Source: an uncultured Rhodopila sp. (lineage in GTDB: Bacteria; Pseudomonadota; Alphaproteobacteria; Acetobacterales; Acetobacteraceae). From it: DNA of 64,000 bases. The position numbers and the translations under genes are program-made. Numbering within the stretch: the first letter of the stretch is position 1; each line of letters begins with the position of its first letter. The stretch lies in NCBI GenBank assembly GCA_903851415.1, contig CAINOE010000107.1, positions 229,325-293,324 on the forward strand, written 5' to 3'. Positions 1-8,065 of the stretch are shown here, piece after piece. The notes beneath the pieces were generated by a model. It saw only the letters and a program-made list of their open reading frames with translations, did not search any database and had not been told where the DNA came from.

Positions 1-2
1 CG

Positions 3-263
3 GCGGCGCTGGCCACCCGGGCTCCGTCGCCCGCGCCCACGTCCGCCGCCGCCCCGGCCGCCCGGACCCCGGCGGAACAGCCTCCCACCGAATGGCCCGA
101 TGCGGTGACCGAAGTGGCCGAGGCCTTCGCCGCCGGCCTCGGGGACGTCCCGCCCGAGAAGCAGTGGCAGGAGATGACGCGGATGATGGCAATGACCGCG
201 GCCGCGGCCGATATCGCCTCCGGCGCCGCCCTGCCGCCCGTCCCGGCGATGGCCGCGGAATAG
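3..263 (+). CDS. C-terminal end of an uncharacterised Ala/Pro-rich protein (5' end outside window)
   Basis: An open frame enters from the left edge and stops at TAG 261-263, giving 86 residues. The first part is a low-complexity Ala/Pro/Thr linker. The second half looks like a short helical segment (EWPDAVTEVAEAFAAGLG, then PPEKQWQEMTRMMAMTAAAA). No known domain is recognisable. High third-position GC supports coding. The start and function cannot be judged from this window. It is followed directly by the decamer repeats. Confidence 0.55.
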   Translation, partial: AALATRAPSPAPTSAAAPAARTPAEQPPTEWPDAVTEVAEAFAAGLGDVPPEKQWQEMTRMMAMTAAAADIASGAALPPVPAMAAE

Positions 264-300
264 ACGGCCGGCATTCTCCCACTGCGTGGCCGGGCCAGGC

Positions 301-470
301 CATTTGTGTTCATTTGTGTTCATTTGTGTTTCCAAATCCGCCTGAATCGAAAAATCGGGCAGTTGCCCTGGCGTCCGAAGCGGCGGAGACTGCCGGAACG
401 GACCTGCAAGCAAAGCGACTGTTACAATAAATTAATGGAGACACGAATGAACACAAATGAACACAAATAA
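301..470. repeat. Inverted pair of three-decamer GTTCATTTGT repeats
   Basis: Positions 301-333 hold three near-perfect tandem copies of the decamer CATTTGTGTT followed by TCC. Positions 435-470 hold the reverse complement (GGAGACACGAATGAACACAA and onwards), so the two arms face each other across about 100 bases. The same arrangement recurs at 52623-52733. The whole 264-542 stretch between the partial gene and the aldo-keto reductase has no other gene that I can support. The element is AT-rich against a very GC-rich background. Confidence 0.85.
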
Positions 471-542
471 TTCGAATCCGGACCCTCTATTTGAATGCGT
501 TCTTCACGCTTCGGCTCATCCACGACAGCCCGGCGCCCAACC

Positions 543-1382
543 CTACAGCAAATCCAGCGCCTGCTTCTGCTTCGGCGGCTCATGCGCCGCGTCGATCTCC
601 GCCAGGTCGTCATCGGTCAGCACCAGACTTCCGGCCCCGGCATTCTCCCGCACATGCGCAACGTCCGCCGCCTTCGGAATCGAGATCACCAACCCGCTCC
701 GCAGCCCCCAGGCGATCGCCACCTGAGCCGGCGTGTCGCCGCGCCGCTCCGCCACCGCACGCAACGCAGGCGAACGCAGCAGCCGGCGCGCGTCGTTCCC
801 CAACGGCGAATACGCCATGACCGGAATCCCCTGCCTCGCGCACCACGGCAGCAGATCGAACTCGATCCCCCGGCTGTCCGGATGATACAGCACCTGATCC
901 GCCGCGCACGCCGCCCCCGCCGGCAACCCGGTCACTTCCTTGATGTCCGCGGCATCGAAGTTCGATACACCCCAGTAGCGGATTTTCCCGGCCGCCCGCA
1001 GCGCCTCGAACCCCGCCACCGTCTCCGCCAGCGGATGGCTGCCGCGCCAGTGCAGCAAATACAGATCGATCCGGTCGGTTTTCAGACGCTTCAGGCTGCG
1101 CTCGCACGCCGCCGCCACGCCGGCGCGGGAGGCATTCTGCGGCAGCACCTTGCTGACGATGAAAACCCGGTCGCGAATGCCCTGCACGGCACGGGCGACG
1201 ACCTCCTCGGCCCCGCCCGAGGCATACATCTCCGCCGTGTCGATCAGCGACAGCCCGAGATCCGCGCCGAGCCGCAGCGCATCGGCCTCCCGCGCCGCAT
1301 CGCCGCCGCGCTCGCCCATGTTCCAGGTTCCCTGGCCGACGGCCGGGACCGTCTCGCCGCCCGGAAGCGTTACCGTCCGCAT
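543..1382 (-). CDS. Aldo/keto reductase (YeaE-like)
   Basis: A 279-aa NADPH-dependent aldehyde/ketone reductase of the AKR TIM-barrel family. The catalytic tetrad is visible: Asp48 and Tyr53 (SLIDTAEMYASGGAEE), Lys78 (FIVSKVLPQN) and His111 (LYLLHWRGSHP). The later WGVSNFD stretch is also typical. The N-terminus (LPGGETVPAVGQGTWNMGE) resembles E. coli YeaE. The ATG at 1382 is chosen because it sits in a TGATG overlap with the stop of the upstream dipeptidase gene, so the two are translationally coupled. The frame is open further upstream but that part lacks family similarity. The physiological substrate is unknown. Confidence 0.9.
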   Translation of the reverse strand: MRTVTLPGGETVPAVGQGTWNMGERGGDAAREADALRLGADLGLSLIDTAEMYASGGAEEVVARAVQGIRDRVFIVSKVLPQNASRAGVAAACERSLKRLKTDRIDLYLLHWRGSHPLAETVAGFEALRAAGKIRYWGVSNFDAADIKEVTGLPAGAACAADQVLYHPDSRGIEFDLLPWCARQGIPVMAYSPLGNDARRLLRSPALRAVAERRGDTPAQVAIAWGLRSGLVISIPKAADVAHVRENAGAGSLVLTDDDLAEIDAAHEPPKQKQALDLL

Positions 1383-2410
1383 CAGCCTGCCAACCCCTCC
1401 GCCACCCGCATCACCCGAAGGAAGTTGCCGCCCCACAGTTTTTCAAGGGCGCCGCGGTCGTACCCGCGCCGCACCAGCTCGATCGTGATGTTCGGGCACT
1501 GCCCGGCATCGTTCCAGTCGCTGATGCCGCCGCCGCCGTCGAAATCCGAGGAAATCCCCACATGGTCGATGCCGATGCGCTTCACCGCGTGGTCGATATG
1601 GTCCGCGAAATCGGCAACGGTGACCTCCTCCGGCTTGGCGTTCGCCTTGAGGAAGGCGGAGACGGCGGTGATCTGGATCACCCCCTTCACGTCGCGGATC
1701 ACGTCCAACTGCCAGTCCGCCATGTTGCGCGAATGATCGCACAGCGCGCTGATGCAGGAATGCGTCGAGACCACCGGGGAGCGCGATTCGTCCGCCGCCT
1801 GCACCATCGAATCGCGCGAGGCATGCGCCACATCGACCAGCATGCCGGCGCGGTTCATCGCCGCGATCGCCGCCTTGCCGAGCATCGACAGGCCGCCATG
1901 CTCGTTGCCGCGGTCGCCGAGGTCGCGCCGCGGGGTGCAGGAGTCCGCCAGCGCATTGTGGCCGTTATGGGTCAGCGTCATATAAACCGCCCCCCTCGCC
2001 CGGAACGCCGCGATCCGCGACAGATCGGCCCCCACGGCGAAACCATTCTCCACGCAGGGGACGATGCCAATCGCGCCGGCACGCCTGGCCGCCTCGATCT
2101 CGTCAGCCCGGGCGGCGAGGCGCACCGGGATCGCCGACTGCGTGCGGGCCATGCGGTTGATATGGTCCAGCATGGCGAGGGCGCGGCTATAGGCGGCATC
2201 CTCCGAGCCGGGCGTGCGGGTGGTCTGCGGAACGTAGGCGACGAAGCAGCCGGCCGTCAGGCCGCCGCGCAGCATTTTCGGCAGATCCACCTTTCTGGTG
2301 CTATCCTGGAACGGATCCGGGCCGGTTGGCCAGGGAATGTCGATATGTGTATCCAGCGTTACGAGGGTACGGTGGATCGAGAGCGCGTCTGGCTGCAGGG
2401 CATCGTTCAT
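1382..2410 (-). CDS. Membrane-dipeptidase-like peptidase, M19 family
   Basis: A 342-aa zinc peptidase related to renal dipeptidase. The metal ligands are recognisable: His22-x-Asp24 near the N-terminus (TLDTHIDIPW), the bridging Glu (VPCVENGFAVG), and His residues in LTHNGHNALAD and VDVAHASRDS. SSDFDGGGG is also conserved. Bacterial M19 enzymes hydrolyse dipeptides, often with a D-residue, or related amides. The start at 2410 gives the usual family length with no signal peptide, so a cytoplasmic location is likely. It overlaps the aldo-keto reductase start by one base. A divergent gene for an exported protein lies 62 bases upstream. Confidence 0.92.
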   Translation of the reverse strand: MNDALQPDALSIHRTLVTLDTHIDIPWPTGPDPFQDSTRKVDLPKMLRGGLTAGCFVAYVPQTTRTPGSEDAAYSRALAMLDHINRMARTQSAIPVRLAARADEIEAARRAGAIGIVPCVENGFAVGADLSRIAAFRARGAVYMTLTHNGHNALADSCTPRRDLGDRGNEHGGLSMLGKAAIAAMNRAGMLVDVAHASRDSMVQAADESRSPVVSTHSCISALCDHSRNMADWQLDVIRDVKGVIQITAVSAFLKANAKPEEVTVADFADHIDHAVKRIGIDHVGISSDFDGGGGISDWNDAGQCPNITIELVRRGYDRGALEKLWGGNFLRVMRVAEGLAG

Positions 2411-2471
2411 GGCGCAAGGCTTACAGATAACCGCGCGGTACGGAAGAGCCGTGTGCATCAAGGGGCCGAAA

Positions 2472-3089
2472 ATGCGGCGAGCCGCGATGGCTTTGGCGGT
2501 CCTGGCCGCAACCCCGGGCGCCGCGCCGGAGGCCGTCGGCAGTTGGCTGCTGGACTGCCAGGCTCCGGCCTGCGTGCTGCGCCACAAGGATCGGCTGTTC
2601 AGCGCCGCGGGCGTCTCGGCCGACATGGAGGTGCGCGCCGCCGGCAAGGCGCTGGTGCCGGTGCTGACGCTGCGCGGGCTGCCGGATCAGGTGCTGCTGG
2701 CCTCCTCGATGGCGGCCAAGGCAACGGCTTCGGTTCAGTTCCCCGGCGCCGCGCGGGTCGATCTGGCGTGCGGTATCGGCGACGGCCTCTATATCTGCGC
2801 GCCTCCGGACAATGCGGTCGCCGCGCTGGCGGCGGTGCTGCCGAAGGCGCGGTCGGTTGCCGTGCGGGTTGCGCTGTCGGTCCCGGGCACGGATCTGCAG
2901 CCTTCGCGGGAGCGGTTGCTGGAACTGGCCGCGACGCCGGAGGCTCTGGCCCGCTTGCGTGCCGCCGGGGCGCCACCAGCCGAACCGGGCGGATGGGTCG
3001 GCTTGGTGGACCGCGGGCTGAAGGCTGCCGGGTATCCGAATGGGGCGCGCGATTTGCCGGGGTTGGTGGCGCGGTATCTGGGGCGGTGA
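2472..3089 (+). CDS. Exported protein, possibly IalB-like
   Basis: A 205-aa protein with a short Sec-type signal peptide (RRAAMALAVLAATPGAAPEA). The start at 2472 is preceded by an AGGGG stretch. The mature part has paired cysteines (WLLDCQAPACVLRHKD, later VDLACGIGDGLYICAPP), which suggests two disulfides in the periplasm. The W-x-x-x-C opening, small-beta pattern and size recall the invasion-associated locus B fold, but that link is only a guess from pattern. The C-terminal 60 residues look helical (PSRERLLELAATPEALARL). It is transcribed divergently from the dipeptidase. Confidence 0.7.
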   Translation: MRRAAMALAVLAATPGAAPEAVGSWLLDCQAPACVLRHKDRLFSAAGVSADMEVRAAGKALVPVLTLRGLPDQVLLASSMAAKATASVQFPGAARVDLACGIGDGLYICAPPDNAVAALAAVLPKARSVAVRVALSVPGTDLQPSRERLLELAATPEALARLRAAGAPPAEPGGWVGLVDRGLKAAGYPNGARDLPGLVARYLGR

Positions 3090-3472
3090 AAGACCTGCAG
3101 CCGATGGGCAATCGTCTGCCGCGAATGCGGTCGCGATCGGCGACGAGGATGCTTCGCGCGATCTCCGCGGGATCAAGCGCGGAGCCGGCCCGGGATGGCA
3201 TGCGGGTCTTCGTCGTCCATCCCCGGCGGGTCCGTCGTGACGGGTTGCTCAACCGGTGTAGAAACGCAGTCCGCAGGGGCCAAAGCCGGGAGGCCCGACA
3301 GCCCCTCCCGGACAGACGACCCGTCGCTGTCGCCATTGCTATGGCGCTCCGATGGCTATGTTTGTTTCGACGTGCCCGCACGGCGTCGCAGACGCCAGGA
3401 ACCACCTCGATGCAAAAACGGCTGCGTCAGCGCGTGCCCCGGGCTCCAGGTCATTACCGGGCAGCAGGCCCT
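3090..3472. other. Gap without a supported gene
   Basis: These 383 bases lie between two convergent genes. Short open frames exist on both strands, but none has a ribosome site, a recognisable domain or sustained codon bias. I see no clear terminator. Confidence 0.5.
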
Positions 3473-3829
3473 TCACACGTTTTCGATCACCTCCACCTGC
3501 GCCCCGTCGGTCGCAGCGACGAAGGCCACGCGGTTGCCCTGCTCGCCCGTCAGCTCCTCGAGCACGGCGACCCCATTCCCGCGCAGCGTCGCCAGGGTCG
3601 CCGCGTAGTCGTCCGTCACCACCGCCACGTGCTCGATGCCGTAATGCTGCTCATGGTGCTGTTCCGGGATGATCCCGGTGATGTTCAACTGGGTGCCATG
3701 CAGGTCGAGCTGCCAGCCGCGGCCCGGCATCTCCGCCTTCTTCGCCGCGCCGAAATTGTCGATGTAATACCGCACCGTCGCCTCAACGTCGCGGGTCTTC
3801 AAATGCACATGCTGAAAGCTGATCGCCAT
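3473..3829 (-). CDS. VOC family (glyoxalase/dioxygenase fold) protein
   Basis: A 118-aa single-domain vicinal-oxygen-chelate protein made of two beta-alpha-beta-beta-beta modules. Candidate metal ligands are His8 (SFQHVHLKTRD), the His-rich stretch QHHEQHYGIEHVAVV and Glu near the C-terminus (GAQVEVIENV). Family members include glyoxalase I, extradiol dioxygenases and epimerases, and the length matches the single-domain class. The substrate cannot be inferred. It appears to be a single-gene unit. Confidence 0.85.
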   Translation of the reverse strand: MAISFQHVHLKTRDVEATVRYYIDNFGAAKKAEMPGRGWQLDLHGTQLNITGIIPEQHHEQHYGIEHVAVVTDDYAATLATLRGNGVAVLEELTGEQGNRVAFVAATDGAQVEVIENV

Positions 3830-3920
3830 CGCCGTTTCCCTTCGGTCGCGTGGTCCGGATGGTTGCCGGTTTCGCCGCGGGCTGGCAAGCGCCGGCCCCG
3901 GCCGGGTTCGTGCGGTTGCG

Positions 3921-4478
3921 TCAGCTCCGCGCGCCGCCGCCGGGCAGAACCTGGGCTCCGGCGCGGGCGGTGGCGAGGTTGGCGGTCTGATCGTAGGGCA
4001 GGTTCGATAGTCTCTGCAGCGTCTCCGGCGGCGGGCCGGTGAACACGGGCGAGGTCAAAGCCTGCGCCGCCTCCACCTGGTTGCCGAACTGGAGGCCCGC
4101 GGCAAGCTGCAGCAGGGCGTTGACCACCGCCTGGGGAGGCGCGTCCGCCCGAATGCCGACGATCCGTCGCAGGTTGTCCCTCGCCTGCGCCATGTGTTGC
4201 TTGGTCGCCAGGTCCATGCCGATCCAGCGCGGGTTTTCGCGCAGCTCGCCGGAGAGATATTCCAGGGCGACCACGGCTTTCGCCGCCGCGACCGGGTTGT
4301 TGCGGGTGTTGCCCGGCGAGGCGAACGCCCAGGCGGACTGGCCGATAGCGCCGGTATCGTTGTCGAGGTACACGCCATAAACGCCGGCCGGCAGATACGG
4401 CGTCGCCGGCGTCGGCGGCAGGGTCGCGCAGGCCGCGAGGGTCAGCGCCAGGAACGGGACAGCGCGCAGATCGATCAT
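3921..4478 (-). CDS. Putative lipoprotein
   Basis: A 185-aa protein starting MIDLRAVPFLALTLAACATL, with a lipobox-like LAAC at the end of the signal peptide. It is therefore probably lipid-anchored in the outer membrane or periplasm. The start at 4478 is chosen because it gives this signal peptide; the frame stays open upstream into the neighbouring regulator gene. The mature protein is rich in Ala and Leu and mostly helical (AAAKAVVALEYLSGELRENP). No family is recognised. It lies 28 bases downstream of the TetR gene and may be co-transcribed. Confidence 0.75.
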   Translation of the reverse strand: MIDLRAVPFLALTLAACATLPPTPATPYLPAGVYGVYLDNDTGAIGQSAWAFASPGNTRNNPVAAAKAVVALEYLSGELRENPRWIGMDLATKQHMAQARDNLRRIVGIRADAPPQAVVNALLQLAAGLQFGNQVEAAQALTSPVFTGPPPETLQRLSNLPYDQTANLATARAGAQVLPGGGARS

Positions 4479-4506
4479 CCGGATGAAATGGGATGAGCGT
4501 CGCGTT

Positions 4507-5109
4507 TCAGCCAGTGGTATTTGTGCGCTCCGGAAGGATGCTGGCCGCGGCGGCATCCAGAAATGCCCGGGCCAGTTCCGGATCGTCTGCCAGCCGCGCC
4601 AGGACGACGGCGCCGACCATGGTGGAGAGAGCGGCGAGGGCGTTGCCGCGGTGGCGGTTGGGCGAACCGCTATCTCCGTCATGGGGATCCGGCATCACCC
4701 GCGCCAATGCCTCCAGCATCCCCCTCAGCGCCCCCCCGACCGCCGAACGCGACGCCGATCGGCGGGCGAAGTCGGGACCGAGCGAGGTCAGGGAACAGCA
4801 GAGGCCGGAGGCGACTTTCTCCGGGTTCAGGTACCCCGCAACGATCCGCCGCAAGGCCGGGCCGGGGTCATCGGTGCGGCTGATCTCGTCCCAGGACCGG
4901 GCGGATTTCTCCAGCAGGCTCCGCGCGACTTCCGCGGCCAAAGCCTCCTTGGAGGCGAAATGGGCGTAGAAACCGCCATGCGTCAGGCCGGCCTGCTTCA
5001 TCACCGCATCGACGCCGACACCGTCGATGCCGTGCTGGCGGAACAGCAGGCCGGCGGCGTCCAGGATGCGCTGGCGCGTTTCAATCCGGCGCGAGGTCGG
5101 CTCGGCCAT
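4507..5109 (-). CDS. TetR/AcrR family repressor
   Basis: A 200-aa one-component regulator. The N-terminal helix-turn-helix is typical (RQRILDAAGLLFRQHGIDG, then VDAVMKQAGLTHGGFYAHF, FASKEALAAEVA), about residues 10-60. The remainder is the ligand-binding and dimerisation domain. It is divergent from an MFS pump, with two palindromic operator candidates in the 93-base intergenic region. It probably represses itself and the pump until an inducing ligand binds. The ligand is unknown. Confidence 0.93.
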   Translation of the reverse strand: MAEPTSRRIETRQRILDAAGLLFRQHGIDGVGVDAVMKQAGLTHGGFYAHFASKEALAAEVARSLLEKSARSWDEISRTDDPGPALRRIVAGYLNPEKVASGLCCSLTSLGPDFARRSASRSAVGGALRGMLEALARVMPDPHDGDSGSPNRHRGNALAALSTMVGAVVLARLADDPELARAFLDAAAASILPERTNTTG

Positions 5110-5127
5110 CCGCTGCGCTCCTTTTGC

Positions 5128-5139
5128 TGACGATCGTCA
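5128..5139. promoter_or_regulatory. TetR operator candidate 1
   Basis: TGACGATCGTCA is a perfect 12-base palindrome, 18 bases upstream of the tetR-like start codon. It matches the second operator at 11 of 12 bases. It is well placed to block transcription of the regulator. Confidence 0.7.
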
Positions 5140-5148
5140 TATTGCCGC

Positions 5149-5177
5149 TTGACTTCTATATGACGACCGTCATGGTA
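5149..5177 (+). promoter_or_regulatory. Promoter candidate for the MFS gene, overlapping operator 2
   Basis: TTGACT at 5149-5154 is a good -35 hexamer. A weak -10 (ATGGTA, 5172-5177) lies 17 bases later. The second palindrome, TGACGACCGTCA at 5161-5172, fills the spacer between them. Repressor bound there would exclude RNA polymerase. The two palindromes are 33 bases apart centre to centre, about three helical turns, so two dimers would sit on the same DNA face. Confidence 0.6.
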
Positions 5178-5202
5178 AAAGCAACCAAATTGGAGCGGCG
5201 GC

Positions 5203-6483
5203 ATGGGACCGAAGCTGATCGCGCGCCTGTTCGCAGGGCGCGTGCATTACGCCTGGATCGTGGTGGCGGTGATGTTCGTCGTGATCCTCGCCTCCGTCGG
5301 CGTGCGCGCGACGCCGGGCGTGCTGATCGTGCCGCTGCGGCAGGCGTTCGGCTGGAACGCCGCGGTGGTCTCGGGCGCGATCTCGCTGAACATCCTGCTG
5401 TTCGGGCTGGTCGGGCCGTTCGCCGCCGGTTTTATCCAGGTCATCGGCCTGAAGCGGACCGTGCTGTTCTCGATGGCGCTGCTGGTCATCGGCGCCGGGC
5501 TGAGCAGCCTGGTCACGCAAATCTGGCAGTTGTACCTGACCTGGGGCGTGCTGGTGGGCCTCGGTTCCGGCGCCGGCATGGTGGGGTTGGCCACCGCCGT
5601 CGCCAATCGCTGGTTCGTGCAGCGGCGCGGCCTTGTCGTCGGGCTGCTGACCGCCGGCAACGCCAGCGGGCAGTTGGTCTTCCTGCCGCTGCTGGCCAGC
5701 CTGGTGGTCTCGCATGGCTGGCACAGCGCGCCTCTGGCGGTGGCGGCGGTGATCCTGGCGCTGATCCCGCTGGTGATGCTGCTGCTGCCCGAAAGCCCCG
5801 CCTCCATCGGCCTGGGCGCCTTCGGGACGACCGAGGTGGTGGAGTTGCCGCCACGCTCGGGCAACCCGTTCGTCATCGCTGTCGCCGGACTGATGCGCGG
5901 CGCGAAGTCGGCCGATTTCTGGCTGCTGTTCGTGACCTTCGCGGTGTGCGGGTTCTCCACCAACGGGCTGGTGGCGACTCACCTGATTCCGTTCTGCATG
6001 GATCACGGCATCCCGGAGGTCTCCGCCGCCAGCCTGCTGGCAGTCATGGGCGTGTTCGACCTGATCGGCACGACGCTGTCGGGCCACCTGACCGACCGGT
6101 ATGATTCCCGCATCCTGCTGTTCTGGTACTACGGGTTGCGCGGGCTGTCGCTGATGGTCTTGCCGTTCACCGACTTTGACGTCGTCAGCCTGGCGATCTT
6201 CTCGGTGTTCTACGGGATGGACTGGATCGCGACGGTGCCGCCGACGGTGGCGTTGACCAACCAGGCGTTCGGCAAGAAGGACGCCCCCGTCATCGTCTCC
6301 TGGATCGTCGCCGGCCACCAGATCGGCGGCGCCCTGGCGGCTCTGGGCGCGGGAGAGACGCGGTATCTGACCGGAAGCTATGTGCCGGCGTTCGTGGCCA
6401 GCGGCGTCGCCTGCCTGATGGCGGCGCTGCTGGTGCTGCGCATCGCGCACCGCCGGGCGGCGGTGGCGGCACCGGCGGAGTGA
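5203..6483 (+). CDS. MFS transporter
   Basis: A 426-aa inner-membrane protein with about 12 hydrophobic segments and a polar central loop (near residues 205-235). It resembles the monocarboxylate/oxalate-formate antiporter branch of the major facilitator superfamily. The segment DLIGTTLSGHLTDRYDSR fits the cytoplasmic D-R loop after TM8. The start at 5203 follows TTGGAGCGG. It is divergent from and presumably repressed by the TetR protein. It could export an antimicrobial or import an organic acid; the sequence does not decide. Confidence 0.9.
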   Translation: MGPKLIARLFAGRVHYAWIVVAVMFVVILASVGVRATPGVLIVPLRQAFGWNAAVVSGAISLNILLFGLVGPFAAGFIQVIGLKRTVLFSMALLVIGAGLSSLVTQIWQLYLTWGVLVGLGSGAGMVGLATAVANRWFVQRRGLVVGLLTAGNASGQLVFLPLLASLVVSHGWHSAPLAVAAVILALIPLVMLLLPESPASIGLGAFGTTEVVELPPRSGNPFVIAVAGLMRGAKSADFWLLFVTFAVCGFSTNGLVATHLIPFCMDHGIPEVSAASLLAVMGVFDLIGTTLSGHLTDRYDSRILLFWYYGLRGLSLMVLPFTDFDVVSLAIFSVFYGMDWIATVPPTVALTNQAFGKKDAPVIVSWIVAGHQIGGALAALGAGETRYLTGSYVPAFVASGVACLMAALLVLRIAHRRAAVAAPAE

Positions 6484-6486
6484 CGC

Positions 6487-6502
6487 TGCCGCCCGGGCGG
6501 CA
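6487..6502. terminator. Possible bidirectional terminator hairpin
   Basis: TGCCGCCCGGGCGGCA is a perfect 16-base palindrome. It lies in the 37-base gap between the convergent MFS and cytochrome b561 genes. It has no T-tract, so it may act by stem strength alone. Confidence 0.4.
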
Positions 6503-6520
6503 ACGTCATTCCGGACGCGG

Positions 6521-7081
6521 TCAGGCGGCCGGGGTGGCCTTGACACCGAATATCTTGATGCGGTCCAGCACGCCGTCCTTCCAGACGTAGTGATGGACCA
6601 GCGCCGCCGCGGCGTGGAACGCGGCGAGCCCGAGGATGGTCCAGGCGATGGCTGCATGCACCCCGAATATTTGGTCGAGCAGCGCCTTGTTGTCCGGGTC
6701 ATACCCGGGAATCGGATAGACGTTGAACAGGTTCGTGCCCCGGATGCCGACCATCGACAGGCCCACGGCCACCTGGCCGAGGACCAGCAGGTTGAGCAGG
6801 ATCTGAACGGCGTTGGCGAGGAAAGTCACCAGCTTGTTGCCGGGCGGCGGCAGTTGCCGCCCGAAGCTGCGGCGCCAGAGGATGCTGAGGATCACGATCG
6901 CGCCCAGCGCCGCACCGCCGGCGATATGAACGGATCGCGCATCGACCCGGAGGTCTCCCTTCGGAAAAAAGTCGATCGCGTGCGCGCCGATGATCTGCAC
7001 GATCACCAGCAGCGCGATGAGCCAATGGAAGAGTATCGTTAGCCCGTCGAACCGTGTGTAATTGTTGTTAACAGGAGGCAT
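6521..7081 (-). CDS. Cytochrome b561-type membrane di-haem protein
   Basis: A 186-aa protein with four membrane helices and His residues placed for two b-haems: LFHWLIALL in helix 1, VHIAGG in helix 2, and FGVHAAIAWTI with FHAAAALVHHYV in the last helices. Members pass electrons between quinol and periplasmic acceptors, for example quenching superoxide (E. coli CybB). The start MPPVNNNYTRFDG at 7081 is preceded by GGAG. The frame extends further upstream without family similarity. It stands alone and converges with the MFS gene. Confidence 0.9.
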   Translation of the reverse strand: MPPVNNNYTRFDGLTILFHWLIALLVIVQIIGAHAIDFFPKGDLRVDARSVHIAGGAALGAIVILSILWRRSFGRQLPPPGNKLVTFLANAVQILLNLLVLGQVAVGLSMVGIRGTNLFNVYPIPGYDPDNKALLDQIFGVHAAIAWTILGLAAFHAAAALVHHYVWKDGVLDRIKIFGVKATPAA

Positions 7082-7211
7082 GAATAGGACTCCAAGGACT
7101 GTCCGCGAACGGACGTGTGGGTGTGGGTTGATGTAACCACATTTCAATACGTTGTGCGAGATGGCAATTCCATTCGGCTGTGCTTTTGCCTTGCGCGGTG
7201 GCGGCGGCGCT

Positions 7212-7346
7212 GATTCGGGCGCCGATGCCCTGCCTGCGCGGCGCGATGGCGGCGGCCAGGCCGCCTGAGCCGGCACCGCCGATGACGGCTGTCCTGATGG
7301 TTCCTGTCGCAGCCTGCGTGTCGAGAGTCACCTCGCGCGCCTCCAT
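7212..7346 (-). pseudogene. N-terminal fragment of an FAD-dependent monooxygenase/oxidoreductase
   Basis: The minus strand encodes about 45 residues ending TAVIGGAGSGGLAAAIAPRR then QGIGARI. That is a recognisable Rossmann-type FAD-binding start (GxGxxG with beta-alpha-beta). After that the frame no longer resembles a flavoprotein and stops within about 50 codons. I read this as the remnant of a deleted flavin monooxygenase gene. It sits in the 400-base gap between cytochrome b561 and the duplicated cassette, where I see nothing else. Confidence 0.5.
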
Positions 7347-7482
7347 TCGGATGGATGCATGGTTCCGGCCCGGGTCCGTGCGCGCAGCCGGTTGGCGCGG
7401 AAGGCGATTGTGACCGCGGGCGCGGCCAGCCTAGCATCGCACCGGTTCACCCGGGGTCTCGATGGCCGGTGCGGAGGTGCTG

Positions 7483-7929
7483 ATGAGCTACCACGACGCG
7501 ATGGACGATTACGACCTGCCGGAACTGACGGCGCAGGAGGTGCATGAGCGGGTCGAGGACTGGCTGCGGCGCCTCGACGACCTGTTCGCCCGGATCAGGA
7601 GATGGGCGGCGGCGCACGGGCTGGCGATGAAGGACGGCGAACCTCGGCCGATGCTGGAGGAGCGGATGGAGCGTGTCGGCGAACCGGCGCGGGCGCAGCC
7701 GACGCTGGTGCTGCGGAGTGGGGAGGGTGCCGAAGTGTCGATCAAACCGAAGGCGCTTTGGGTCATCGGCGCGAACGGCCGTGTCGATGTGCTGTCCCGC
7801 AAGAACGGTGTCTATGTGCTGATCGATCGGGCGGAGCCGTTGGAGCCGCCGCAGTGGATCCTCCGCAAAGTCGGGGCCGGCGGCGATGGCCGTGCGTTCG
7901 ACCCCGAGTTGCTGGCGGAGATGGTCTAA
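7483..7929 (+). CDS. Uncharacterised acidic protein A, copy 1 of a tandem duplication
   Basis: A 148-aa protein starting MSYHDAMDDYDLPELTAQEV. The N-terminal half is helical and charged (VEDWLRRLDDLFARIRRWAA). The C-terminal half is probably beta-rich (ALWVIGANGRVDVLSRKN, then YVLIDRAEPLEPPQWIL) and ends FDPELLAEMV. No signal peptide or membrane segment is seen, and I do not recognise the family. ATG 7483 is preferred over the in-frame ATG 7462 because GGAGG lies seven bases upstream of it, in both copies. It is about 70 percent identical to the protein at 8433-8876. In this copy the gene that should follow is destroyed. Confidence 0.8.
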   Translation: MSYHDAMDDYDLPELTAQEVHERVEDWLRRLDDLFARIRRWAAAHGLAMKDGEPRPMLEERMERVGEPARAQPTLVLRSGEGAEVSIKPKALWVIGANGRVDVLSRKNGVYVLIDRAEPLEPPQWILRKVGAGGDGRAFDPELLAEMV

Positions 7930-8009
7930 GCTTACGGCAGGGTGCCATAATCACGGCCGCCTGGGATTGGGTGGCGGTATCGCGCCAAGGGTGTTTTTTA
8001 CAGCGATGA
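7930..8009 (+). pseudogene. Remnant of the HEPN-type gene (protein B) in cassette copy 1
   Basis: Just after the stop of protein A copy 1 the DNA still aligns with the start of the HEPN gene of copy 2. It encodes AIITAAWDWVAVSRQ, where copy 2 has AIIKAAHDWMVLSCE. The start codon (TTG in copy 2) reads TTA here. The homology ends after about 15 codons, a TGA closes the frame at 8007-8009, and the remaining 130 or so codons are missing. Copy 1 therefore lost its B gene by an internal deletion. Confidence 0.7.
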
Positions 8010-8065
8010 CTTCGCGGCGCTTCTTCTGGCTGCGCAGATCGGTAGGTCTGTGCTACGAGGGATAA

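Noticed and set aside
301..470. CRISPR array
   Set aside because: Repeats are contiguous 10-base units without spacers, in facing pairs, and no cas gene is present.
1562..4042. 826-codon open frame on the plus strand
   Set aside because: It is a GC-driven shadow crossing the dipeptidase, exported protein and VOC genes, with Arg-rich low-complexity translation and no domain.
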